Part shown: piece by piece, positions 26,092 through 33,466 of the stretch
Position numbering within the stretch: position 1 is the first letter of the stretch
Layout of the letters: every line of letters begins with the position of its first letter
NCBI GenBank assembly: GCA_018064885.1
Contig: JAGHUI010000018.1
Coordinates: 33,590-97,589 of the forward strand
Origin: Candidatus Minthosoma equi
GTDB lineage: Bacteria; Bacteroidota; Bacteroidia; Bacteroidales; Bacteroidaceae
Reading direction: 5' to 3'
DNA: 64,000 bases
Notes under the pieces: generated by a model
What the model saw: only the letters and a program-made list of their open reading frames with translations
Databases searched by the model: none
What the model was told of the DNA's origin: nothing
Position numbers and translations under genes: made by a program

Positions 26092-26187
26092 AATTATCGT
26101 CTCAATTATTGATAATTATTGGATTATAAAAAAAATCATGTACTCCAATAATCTAAGTTAATTGAGACGATAATTGAGACGATAATC
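26092..26187. repeat. AT-rich inverted repeat with duplicated arm
   Basis: AATTATCGTCTCAATTA (from 26092) and TTATTGGA pair with TCCAATAA and TAATTGAGACGATAATT (to 26175) around a loop of about 20 nt. The outer arm ATTGAGACGATAAT is then repeated once more (to about 26186). It lies just downstream of the 719-aa gene stop and could act as a 3' hairpin or be a MITE-like relic. Confidence 0.8.
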
Positions 26188-26222
26188 TTTTGGATAAATA
26201 GTATTTTAACCGCCAACCTTAA

Positions 26223-28382
26223 TCAAAGAGGATTAGAGACTTTACGGATGTTTGTTGTGCCGTCAGAGTAGCGATGGCGGATGATAGTGATGCCGTGAGG
26301 GAGTGGGGCAGCGAGATGGATGCCATCGGTTGTGTAGTAGTCCGTGCCGATGATTTCTGCATTAGCATGATCGCTGTCGGCGGTCGTAGGATTGGTGATG
26401 CCTGTGACGTAGATACGCTTGCTGTGACGTGGACGTGAATCGACGACAACATCCACATCACTGTCATCTTCCCCAATAGAAAGTACGGCACTGGTATCTT
26501 CTGGTTTATAGAACTTTACAACTTCTTTGCTGCTGAGCGTTGCTGTCTGCACGAAGAAACCTTCGCCTGTCCAGATACATTGCTCGGCAAGGGTGTTGAC
26601 GTGCCAAGGATTGGTGTGTGTGCCGTCGCTCAGCTGCTCGTTGGTCGTGGCATCAGAACTCTCCCATGAATTGACGGAGTAGAAACCGCCATTGCCATCA
26701 GCAGTGGTGTTGCCGGTAGCATCGTACACACCATCGTAGTAGAGCCAGAGCGTGTGAGGCAGGTTCATGCGGTATGGTGCAGTGGCATATTCGTTTGCCT
26801 CCTTATTCCATGCTCTGCCGTTTTCTGGATTGACCTTCTCGCTGGTCTTGTAATTGCTTACGAGGTATGGCAATCCGATGCAGTTCCAACCCATATCTTC
26901 CTTCGTGGTATAGTGGGCTGGTCCTGTTTTTTCTGTCTCCTTGAACTGGTTGAGTGTCACAGTCTTGTAGAGTTCATTTGCAGTTTCACTATATATGTAG
27001 TTGGATGGTGATTCACCGCATGTTTTGAAGACGAATTCGTGTTCGTCGTCAGTGGTCCAACCAGATGAATTTGGCACGAACATCACGCCTTCGTTGGCAG
27101 GAATGACAGTGCCATTTGCCACCATTTCCCAGCATGGGGAATTGCTGCTGAAGAAGTCATAGCCATGCTTGCTTCGCTTAGTGCCATTGTAGCGATAGGC
27201 AGTGCCTCCATCGTTGGAGTAGTCATGTGGAAATGGCAGGGAAACCACCGAGCCTTCCTTTCTTATCATGCGGCTTACTGCAACATTGGCAAGCTGGATT
27301 TCATTGCCGCCGGAGAAGAGTGAACCACCCTGCATAACATGCAGATAACCAGGACGGAAACTGATGCCGCTGAGACTTGCGTCAAGGATGAGGTTGGCAC
27401 CAGGCTTAATAGTGATATTAGTGCCCTCGTGGGGGTATTCGTTTACTGATTTTGAACCATCTTTGCTGCGTGCCGTGACGTTTGTGCCTGCCTTCACTAT
27501 CCATGCCTCGAAAGCTCCGCAGTCAGCCTTGTCACCAATCATTCGGCTGTTGCCAAGGAGGTCGCGGTCGGTGGGGAAACTGATGTCATGAATCAGGGAA
27601 AGACTGCCGTTGAATGGATCGAAAAATGCTGCATTGCCCTTGTCGATGCATGTGGCGTCGTTGTGTGGAAGCTGGTAGTTGAGGGCAGGGAATGTTTGCC
27701 AAGAGAGATTGGCAAACACAGTGGCGTTGCAGAATTTTATATTTTCGCTGTTTGATGCAGAAAATTCTTTCTCGGATGTGCAGTGGATTGCGTATGCATT
27801 AGCAGCAATTGTTGGTGATTCTGTCTCGCTGAGGAACAGCGAGTTATATGCTACTGCGCCTTGCAGGTTTACTGTGCCTGTCACAACTATGTTGCGAAGG
27901 AGCATGTTGGCGGTAGGATCGGTAGATTTAGCTGTAGCAGATACGTTCATATTGCCATTCACATAGATATTGTCTATGCTTGTCGGTGCATTGTATGTTT
28001 CGTCTGTTTCTGTTGACAGTCCTTGTACTATGGTGCGCTGCGTACTTGGGCAAAGGAGTCCCGGAATGGTGCCATCCTGGCAGATGCTGCCCACTACCAC
28101 AACGCCATTGCGTAGAGTGATGCTTTCTTCTGTCTTGTTGCTGTTTCCCTTGGCATAGACATAGGCAGTTTTGTCTGTATGGTTAATATGATATTCTGCA
28201 GCTTTGTCAATTGCGTCTTGAAGTTTGCTATGTATGGCATTCTTCCAGTCAGAACCATCGCCATCGTCTGTGGTGATATTTGGATCATAGTAGAAGATGT
28301 TGTCATCTGCACACAATGGCAGTGCCAGCACTAATAGTGTCAGCAGAGTCAATATGCGGTAATATGTCTTTGTCATCTTCAT
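26223..28382 (-). CDS. Secreted protein with predicted right-handed beta-helix and sorting-like tail
   Basis: The signal peptide ends near residue 25 (ALPLCAD). FYYDPNITTDDGDGSDWKNA with LQDAIDKA is the usual opening of Bacteroidetes proteins with a parallel beta-helix (chondroitinase-B/Pmp type). A strand ladder follows with TNMLLRNIVVTGTV-like turns, then a sandwich region with VSLPFPHDY and CIGLPYLVSN. The final 40 residues (DYYTTDGIHLAAPLPHGITI ... RKVSNPL) are nearly the same as the end of the 856-aa protein, also at DNA level. No lyase active site is evident. It lies 43 bp after the small fimbrial lipoprotein gene and is probably in the fimbrial transcript, as a surface component or adhesin. 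Confidence 0.7.
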   Translation of the reverse strand: MKMTKTYYRILTLLTLLVLALPLCADDNIFYYDPNITTDDGDGSDWKNAIHSKLQDAIDKAAEYHINHTDKTAYVYAKGNSNKTEESITLRNGVVVVGSICQDGTIPGLLCPSTQRTIVQGLSTETDETYNAPTSIDNIYVNGNMNVSATAKSTDPTANMLLRNIVVTGTVNLQGAVAYNSLFLSETESPTIAANAYAIHCTSEKEFSASNSENIKFCNATVFANLSWQTFPALNYQLPHNDATCIDKGNAAFFDPFNGSLSLIHDISFPTDRDLLGNSRMIGDKADCGAFEAWIVKAGTNVTARSKDGSKSVNEYPHEGTNITIKPGANLILDASLSGISFRPGYLHVMQGGSLFSGGNEIQLANVAVSRMIRKEGSVVSLPFPHDYSNDGGTAYRYNGTKRSKHGYDFFSSNSPCWEMVANGTVIPANEGVMFVPNSSGWTTDDEHEFVFKTCGESPSNYIYSETANELYKTVTLNQFKETEKTGPAHYTTKEDMGWNCIGLPYLVSNYKTSEKVNPENGRAWNKEANEYATAPYRMNLPHTLWLYYDGVYDATGNTTADGNGGFYSVNSWESSDATTNEQLSDGTHTNPWHVNTLAEQCIWTGEGFFVQTATLSSKEVVKFYKPEDTSAVLSIGEDDSDVDVVVDSRPRHSKRIYVTGITNPTTADSDHANAEIIGTDYYTTDGIHLAAPLPHGITIIRHRYSDGTTNIRKVSNPL

Positions 28383-28425
28383 TGTGATAGAATCGTTATC
28401 TTATATTGTTTTAGTTTTCAGCGTC

Positions 28426-29373
28426 TTACTTCAAATTTATTCGTACCCAAGGCGCACTGGTGAGACCCGAGGTGATGGATGTTCCTTTTGGTGTGTCCGT
28501 TCCGTTGACGGTCAGATGGTATGCGTCGAGTGATGGAACATAATAGGCATCGCGCCCCATGTATTTGTTGCCTTCGCTGATGGTTATCGCTTGAGAATAC
28601 ATGTCAGTTTCCGTACCAGCGGCATTGCCCTGAGGAGTGAAGGCGTGGATGCCTTTGGTTGGGAGTTCGTTGACGCTGATGGATGTTATTGCATTGCCAT
28701 TGAACGATGAACCTGCGAGTGTTGTATCCCACTGAATGTCAAGGAGTGTAGCGGTGTGATAGAGCACCACGGATACATTGGACAGGTCTGTAAATTGACA
28801 TCCGCCGGCAGGTGTGTTGTAAACAGAACGGAAGAATCTGTTGATATTAGCACTTCCCGTAACAGAGGCTGGTATGTCGAATGTCACGGCATTGAACTCT
28901 GGTGTGGCAGTTACCTCCACAGGCGTGTTTAGTGGTGTGGCGGTGCTAATGCCAGACAGGGTTAGCTCTTCGGTGCTGGCAATTGCATATATTTTACCGG
29001 AAGAGATAGCACCTGAATAGATTTTGAGCGTGCCTTTGTATGTGGAGATATGATCGGTTGTGGCAACATCGCTTTCGTATGTAGCCTGCAAGTCGCTCCA
29101 ATCCGCTGCTGTGCTCCCCTTATGGCAGGTCATGTATGTTTTGCCGTCGGCATATTCTATTATAGCAAAAAGGTACAGGCAGGCTGGCTTGACAAAAGGC
29201 ATTTCAGCAACGCCAGGGTCGCCCATTGACCTTGTGCCTTGTCCGCCATCGTGGAGGGTGAGGGTGAATGGCAATGACATGTATGATGGCTGCACAGAGG
29301 CGGTGTCGTCGCTGCTGCAAGCCGTGAGAATCAAGGCGATAGCTAATATGAATATGTTGATTGTTTTCTTCAT
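28426..29373 (-). CDS. Small fimbria-associated lipoprotein
   Basis: Lipoprotein signal with lipobox LTAC (C19) followed by SSDD. At 315 aa it is shorter than the neighbouring fimbrillins and lacks the YWDY motif, but has a GTRSM trimming-like site near residue 48 and a beta-rich composition. It starts 6 bp after the upstream fimbrillin gene, so the two are almost certainly translated from one mRNA. In Bacteroidales fimbrial operons small lipoproteins after the main subunit often serve as tip or anchor subunits; I infer such a role. No specific family was recognised. Confidence 0.6.
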   Translation of the reverse strand: MKKTINIFILAIALILTACSSDDTASVQPSYMSLPFTLTLHDGGQGTRSMGDPGVAEMPFVKPACLYLFAIIEYADGKTYMTCHKGSTAADWSDLQATYESDVATTDHISTYKGTLKIYSGAISSGKIYAIASTEELTLSGISTATPLNTPVEVTATPEFNAVTFDIPASVTGSANINRFFRSVYNTPAGGCQFTDLSNVSVVLYHTATLLDIQWDTTLAGSSFNGNAITSISVNELPTKGIHAFTPQGNAAGTETDMYSQAITISEGNKYMGRDAYYVPSLDAYHLTVNGTDTPKGTSITSGLTSAPWVRINLK

Positions 29374-29379
29374 TTTCTG

Positions 29380-31128
29380 TTATTCTATCACGACACCATT
29401 CTGGTAGTCATCGTCAATATATATTTTAGGTGATTGGATGAAAGAGTAGTTGCCAACCTTCACAATCTTATAGGCATAGTATGTGGTGGTGTCATCCGCA
29501 ACCGTGTATGTGCAGCGGATAGCGTAGTAGCCTCCAAGGAGTGGACGGAAAGCACATTTTTTGCAGTCCATGAATGCGATGTATGGGCTGTAAGTGCTTT
29601 CTGTGTCACGATAGTTGTAGCCAGTAGCGGTGAAATCGGCACCTTGTGATTCCTTCAATTCTGCCCAAACGAATTCTTTGCCGCTGGCGTGTGCCTGTTT
29701 GTCGTAATATTCAAATTCTGCCTCGGTAACCTGCGGACCAAAGTAGCATACATCAAGTTGCTGGCTTTCAGGAGTTATACCGCTTTCGGCGAAACTTACT
29801 GTCACGTCAATGTCGTGCTTCTCATCGTCGAGACTGGATGCTATGACATACTCTACATCCTTGTCAGGGTTGCTGGCATCGCCAGAGTGAACGGAGCCTT
29901 CCTGCCATGTGGTGATGGATGGCTTGGCTACGATAGTGACCGTTCCGTCATTGTCTTTGTCGCCGAATGTCTCCACACAGGCATCGAAGGATATAGGGTA
30001 GAGACCTGCACCAGCATCGGTGATCTTGAAGAGATAGGTGTAGGCATAGTTTGGAAGCCATTTGCCATACTGCTCAGGAACGTATGCTGTCTGACCTGTA
30101 ATGTGAATGACATCGGTGCTGCTATTTGATTCAGACTCAAGGGTATAATCGCACTTGATGGCAAGTGTGCGGGCAACGTCTCTGTTTGAAAAAGCATATA
30201 CATAGCCGTTGGCAAGGTCGCTTTTGCCGAAAGATGCCTGGTTGCTGTTTGTGCCCAGAGCGCTTACTGCTGAAGCTATGTTGCCCTCATCGCCCGTTTT
30301 GCCTACGTGGAAGAAGGATGCTATTTCGCTATCTGTGCCACCAGTGAAGACAACTGTTGTCTCGCTGTTGCTGTAGTTGCCTGTGACGGTGTATGTGCCT
30401 TTGGCATAGAAGCTGTTGCCTGTACCCGTAGTGAAAAGGGTAGGAGCAGTGACAGGAGATACTGCGGCTTCGGCAGATGTATAGAATTTGATGTTTGTTA
30501 TCTTATAGCCGGGAATGGTCTCGTAGATACCTACGCGCACCTTGCTCGCTACGTTGCGGAAGAGAAGGCTAACCGGCTGATTGTAGGATGTTTTCGCAAC
30601 CTTCTGAGGCTGGGTGTAGTAGAAGGGGTTTGCGGCATAGTTTGCAACGGTAAGTTCTGGCGAAGTGAATGCCATAGTCTTGGCTGTCTCATTCTTTGTG
30701 CCTGCACGATTGTAGTTAGGTGCAGTTGCGCTGAATACGTATGTGTTGGTGCTATAGTCCCAGTATTTGATGGTTTGAGTAACTGCCTGATTGCCAACCG
30801 ATGTGTTGCCCACATATTCCCAGTTGCTGGTGTTCGTGGTGGTTGTTCCTGCTGTGTTGGCTTGCCATGTGAGGACATAGTTCTGGAAAACATCCTGCCA
30901 TGATTCTGCATCGGCTGTTCCTTCGTTTTTCATGCCATAGAGAAGAAGGGATTTGTTTCCCTCGGGCAGATACTGCTCCAGACCATTTTCGGTGGCACGT
31001 GTTATCATGCCGGCATTGCCGCCAACCGAGATTGGGTGCTCGATGGCAGTTGTCCCACCGATATAGTCGTCTGAAGAACAGGCTATAAGGAGAAGGATGA
31101 CAGGTAATATGTAGAGATGTTTTATCAT
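29380..31128 (-). CDS. Fimbrillin-family (Mfa1-like) lipoprotein
   Basis: Lipobox LIAC (C17) and SSDD follow the signal. The sequence has ITRATENG (about residue 43), WQANTAGTTTTNTSNWEYVG, IKYWDYSTNTYVFSATAP (about 120-140), and LLFRNVASKVRVGIYETIPG, all of which recur in the 663-aa fimbrillin (WADNTAGTTESNTHNWEYVG, IKYWDYG, LTFRNISAKIRVGFYETIPG). It is therefore a divergent paralogue of that protein. In the family, N-terminal processing and C-terminal strand donation drive fibre assembly. It sits in the middle of a tight operon (21 bp after one gene and 6 bp before the next). Confidence 0.8.
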   Translation of the reverse strand: MIKHLYILPVILLLIACSSDDYIGGTTAIEHPISVGGNAGMITRATENGLEQYLPEGNKSLLLYGMKNEGTADAESWQDVFQNYVLTWQANTAGTTTTNTSNWEYVGNTSVGNQAVTQTIKYWDYSTNTYVFSATAPNYNRAGTKNETAKTMAFTSPELTVANYAANPFYYTQPQKVAKTSYNQPVSLLFRNVASKVRVGIYETIPGYKITNIKFYTSAEAAVSPVTAPTLFTTGTGNSFYAKGTYTVTGNYSNSETTVVFTGGTDSEIASFFHVGKTGDEGNIASAVSALGTNSNQASFGKSDLANGYVYAFSNRDVARTLAIKCDYTLESESNSSTDVIHITGQTAYVPEQYGKWLPNYAYTYLFKITDAGAGLYPISFDACVETFGDKDNDGTVTIVAKPSITTWQEGSVHSGDASNPDKDVEYVIASSLDDEKHDIDVTVSFAESGITPESQQLDVCYFGPQVTEAEFEYYDKQAHASGKEFVWAELKESQGADFTATGYNYRDTESTYSPYIAFMDCKKCAFRPLLGGYYAIRCTYTVADDTTTYYAYKIVKVGNYSFIQSPKIYIDDDYQNGVVIE

Positions 31129-31149
31129 TATTCCGTTTATATGAAACTG

Positions 31150-32451
31150 CTACCAGTTGTGCTGCTCGGTTTCCATTGAACCGCCATCAGCCCAGTCCAC
31201 AACCTTAGCATCTACGCCAACAATGGAGAGTGACGTTGGAGATACTTTGAACAGGTATGTGTATTGATGGTTGGATATCCATGACATGTATTTCTGAGGC
31301 ACGACGGCTATTTTCTCATCGCCTTCGTCGGCAGGATCGGTCTTGACCTTTATGGTGAGTTTCCAGTCTTTGAGGTCATCGTCGTGGGTCTGGAAAACGT
31401 AGTACCATTGCTTATCGAGACGGGTTGCAGCATTGCTTGACAGCGTTACCTGCGTGTTCGTCTCTGTGGCATATACAAAGAGGGCATCCTCCACGTAGTT
31501 GTCCTTAGTAATGGTATAGTATTGTTTATCGTAAGCCCCATAGTTGTTAAATTCAAGGGACTTGGTAATTGATGGAGAATCAGCATCTTTGTCCTTGATT
31601 TTATCGGAAGAAAATGTGACTCCGCACTTGAATGCGCTGTTTTCGTAATTCCAATCATAAGTAGCCTTAATCCAGCTTTGGTTGAATATTCCGCAAGCAG
31701 ATGATGGGTCGTCATTGATTGGTTCGAACTTCACATCAGTGATATAGAATTCATGGTTCTCATAATTGTTAAAATCCTCATTATCAGCTTTTGAGAGGAA
31801 TCCGATGCGAATACGTGCAAGAGGACTTTGGAAGGTCATGGTAGCTGCTCCTTCAAAGGCTGGAGTGCCAGATTTTGGGTTTACTACGGTAGGGAGTGAC
31901 ACGAAAGCCTTGGTTGGATTGGCTGCTCCTGCTTTGAGGTTGCTGAGTGTGATGCTGTTTCCTGTTGTCTCGGCGTATGGTTTGTCAGCGTCAGCAACAC
32001 CTTTCATGCTTTTAGGTGCATACGCAAAGAACACATAGCCTTTAGCTTTCTGGTCCCAATAGCGGATGTGCTCACCGTCGGTTTCGTTGATATACATCCA
32101 GTCTTTGGTGTTGTCGGCAGACGTGCCGGCAGTATTGTCTTGGTACCATACAGGAGTCTCTTTGAAGACTGTCTGGAGACCGTATTGCTCGGCAATGTCG
32201 GCAGATGCCATTTTGATGCCTGTGACAACAAAACTCTTATCAAGTGAACTGGCTGCATCCGGTCCGACCTCTGTGGCGCGTGTGGTGTAGTCTTCCTTGT
32301 CGGCTGTGGCGGCATTGAAGGTCAGTGGGAGCAAGTCTGCTGAGGTTGCGGGATCATCGTTCAGATTGTCTCCAGCACATGACATCAGCACCACGACCAT
32401 TGTCATGATGAGGGTTAATGTTGATAATATGTTATGAATTCTGTTTGTCAC
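31150..32451 (-). CDS. Fimbrillin-family lipoprotein (GTG start)
   Basis: Reading starts at GTG 32451, which alone gives a complete lipoprotein signal with lipobox LMSC (C25). TTRATEVG (about residue 57), NTAGTSADNTKDWMY, IRYWDQKAKGYVFFAYAP and ATMTFQSPLARIRIGF place it with the fimbrillin/Mfa group as a third paralogue. It opens the downstream half of the fimbrial locus, and the 20-bp palindrome just upstream (32466-32485) is shared with the promoter region of the adjacent toxin-antitoxin pair, so it may have its own regulated promoter. Length is within the family range. Confidence 0.75.
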   Translation of the reverse strand: MTNRIHNILSTLTLIMTMVVVLMSCAGDNLNDDPATSADLLPLTFNAATADKEDYTTRATEVGPDAASSLDKSFVVTGIKMASADIAEQYGLQTVFKETPVWYQDNTAGTSADNTKDWMYINETDGEHIRYWDQKAKGYVFFAYAPKSMKGVADADKPYAETTGNSITLSNLKAGAANPTKAFVSLPTVVNPKSGTPAFEGAATMTFQSPLARIRIGFLSKADNEDFNNYENHEFYITDVKFEPINDDPSSACGIFNQSWIKATYDWNYENSAFKCGVTFSSDKIKDKDADSPSITKSLEFNNYGAYDKQYYTITKDNYVEDALFVYATETNTQVTLSSNAATRLDKQWYYVFQTHDDDLKDWKLTIKVKTDPADEGDEKIAVVPQKYMSWISNHQYTYLFKVSPTSLSIVGVDAKVVDWADGGSMETEQHNW

Positions 32452-32465
32452 GTTTTATATATATA

Positions 32466-32485
32466 ATATGTACGCGCGTACATAT
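32466..32485. promoter_or_regulatory. Palindrome ATATGTACGCGCGTACATAT upstream of fimbrillin
   Basis: A perfect 20-bp palindrome 15 bp upstream of the fimbrillin start at 32451. Its core TGTACGCGCGTACA also occurs upstream of the antitoxin gene (33285-33298), followed in both cases by an AT-rich ATATA stretch on the minus strand. This is the geometry expected of a dimeric repressor operator. Confidence 0.65.
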
Positions 32486-32564
32486 ATTTAATTGTATTGT
32501 TGCTCACCAGAGCGTTTGTTTGTTATTTGTAGCCAAGTGGGTTGACTTCTGGATAGTAGAGGCA

Positions 32565-32951
32565 TTACTGCCAGTCCTCTAATTGTAGATCAGGGATGTG
32601 CTTCATGTGTTTTTGGTTATGCGTCACCATAATACACTTGTTGTATCTAGCAGTACTCCCTATGAACAAGTCCATAACGTCAATAGGTGTTCCCATATTT
32701 CTGAGATGTAATCGAATATCCGCATATTCTTTAAACGAACTATAAACAGGAATTATTTTGAATAAACTCTCTATCGTTTCGATATCCTTAAAGTTCTTTT
32801 CTTTATTTCCTTTTACAGCTCCATAATACAACTCAGCAATAGACATCTCGCTTATACAGCAATTGTCCATACCTACAGAATATATTTTCTTGATAATGCT
32901 TTTGTTTCCACGCAGCATCTCTATTATAACATTGGTGTCAAGCAAATACAT
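32565..32951 (-). CDS. VapC-type PIN-domain toxin
   Basis: A 128-aa PIN domain: LLDTNVII (D5), SIAELYYG (E40), GTPIDVMDLFIGSTA (D91/D94), VTHNQKHM and a final LEDW, the usual VapC order. PIN toxins are ribonucleases that cleave tRNA or rRNA and are held inactive by a bound antitoxin. The fourth acidic position appears to be Asn/His (THNQ), which is seen in some members and may lower activity. The 4-bp gap to the upstream small gene supports a toxin-antitoxin pair. It is set between two fimbrillin genes. Confidence 0.8.
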   Translation of the reverse strand: MYLLDTNVIIEMLRGNKSIIKKIYSVGMDNCCISEMSIAELYYGAVKGNKEKNFKDIETIESLFKIIPVYSSFKEYADIRLHLRNMGTPIDVMDLFIGSTARYNKCIMVTHNQKHMKHIPDLQLEDWQ

Positions 32952-32955
32952 ACGC

Positions 32956-33225
32956 TTACCAGTTTTCTATTTCTTCTGCTTCAAGAATTGCTTCTTTTCT
33001 TAACTCACGACAATAAGCCTCTGTTGTTAGCCCATTACCCCAATCACCATTGAAACAATGATAGAGATCCACCTCACTTTTTCCTTCTTCGGCTTGTGCT
33101 ATATCAGTACGTACCATTGACGCAGATAGCTTACTGATAATCTCCAGCTTTATATTGTCTGAGAGGGATATCAATGGCAATATATATTTTTCTGCTAATG
33201 ATAATGTTGGAAATGATGTTGTCAT
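32956..33225 (-). CDS. Probable antitoxin partner of the PIN toxin
   Basis: An 89-aa acidic, soluble protein directly ahead of the PIN gene, with a 4-bp gap. The C-terminal half (AYCRELRKEAILEAEEIENW) is helical and charged, as expected for the toxin-neutralising part. The N-terminal part (LSLAEKYILPLISLSDNIKLEIISKLSASM) resembles short helical N-termini in Bacteroidetes antitoxins, but I see no named DNA-binding fold. Function is inferred from position, size and the upstream palindrome, a plausible autoregulatory operator. Confidence 0.65.
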   Translation of the reverse strand: MTTSFPTLSLAEKYILPLISLSDNIKLEIISKLSASMVRTDIAQAEEGKSEVDLYHCFNGDWGNGLTTEAYCRELRKEAILEAEEIENW

Positions 33226-33283
33226 ATTTAATTATTTTTTTATCTGTTTTTGAGTTTCCCCTGTGCTCATATATATTATATAA

Positions 33284-33299
33284 ATGTACGCGCGTACAT
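33284..33299. promoter_or_regulatory. Palindrome ATGTACGCGCGTACAT upstream of the antitoxin gene
   Basis: A perfect 16-bp palindrome about 60 bp upstream of the antitoxin start at 33225. On the minus strand it overlaps TACATTTA, one base from the -7 consensus TAnnTTTG. It is the second copy of the core found at 32469-32482. Confidence 0.65.
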
Positions 33300-33373
33300 A
33301 TCATACATATGAGCATTGTTTTTGCGCTATCTCATGTTATTGTTTTCTTCCTGTAGCGACTTTTTTGTTTTGT

Positions 33374-33405
33374 AGCCAGGTGGGGACATTCAACCCCACT
33401 TGGCT
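33374..33405. repeat. Hairpin after the 663-aa fimbrillin gene
   Basis: AGCCAGGTGGGG and CCCCACTTGGCT form 12-bp arms with one mismatch around an 8-nt loop. A T-run follows on neither strand in the direction needed for a factor-independent terminator. A related arm (TGTAGCCAAGTGGG) occurs at 32527-32540, near the other end of the toxin-antitoxin module. The REP-like palindrome CCCTCCCTGTGAGGGAGGG lies beside it (about 33428-33446). Confidence 0.7.
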
Positions 33406-33466
33406 TAGAGAAGAGGACCCACCCCAGCCCTCCCTGTGAGGGAGGGAGAGGAAGGATGTGAGTTGA

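Noticed and set aside
33374..33405. Factor-independent terminator
   Set aside because: The stem is strong but no T-run follows in the direction of transcription.
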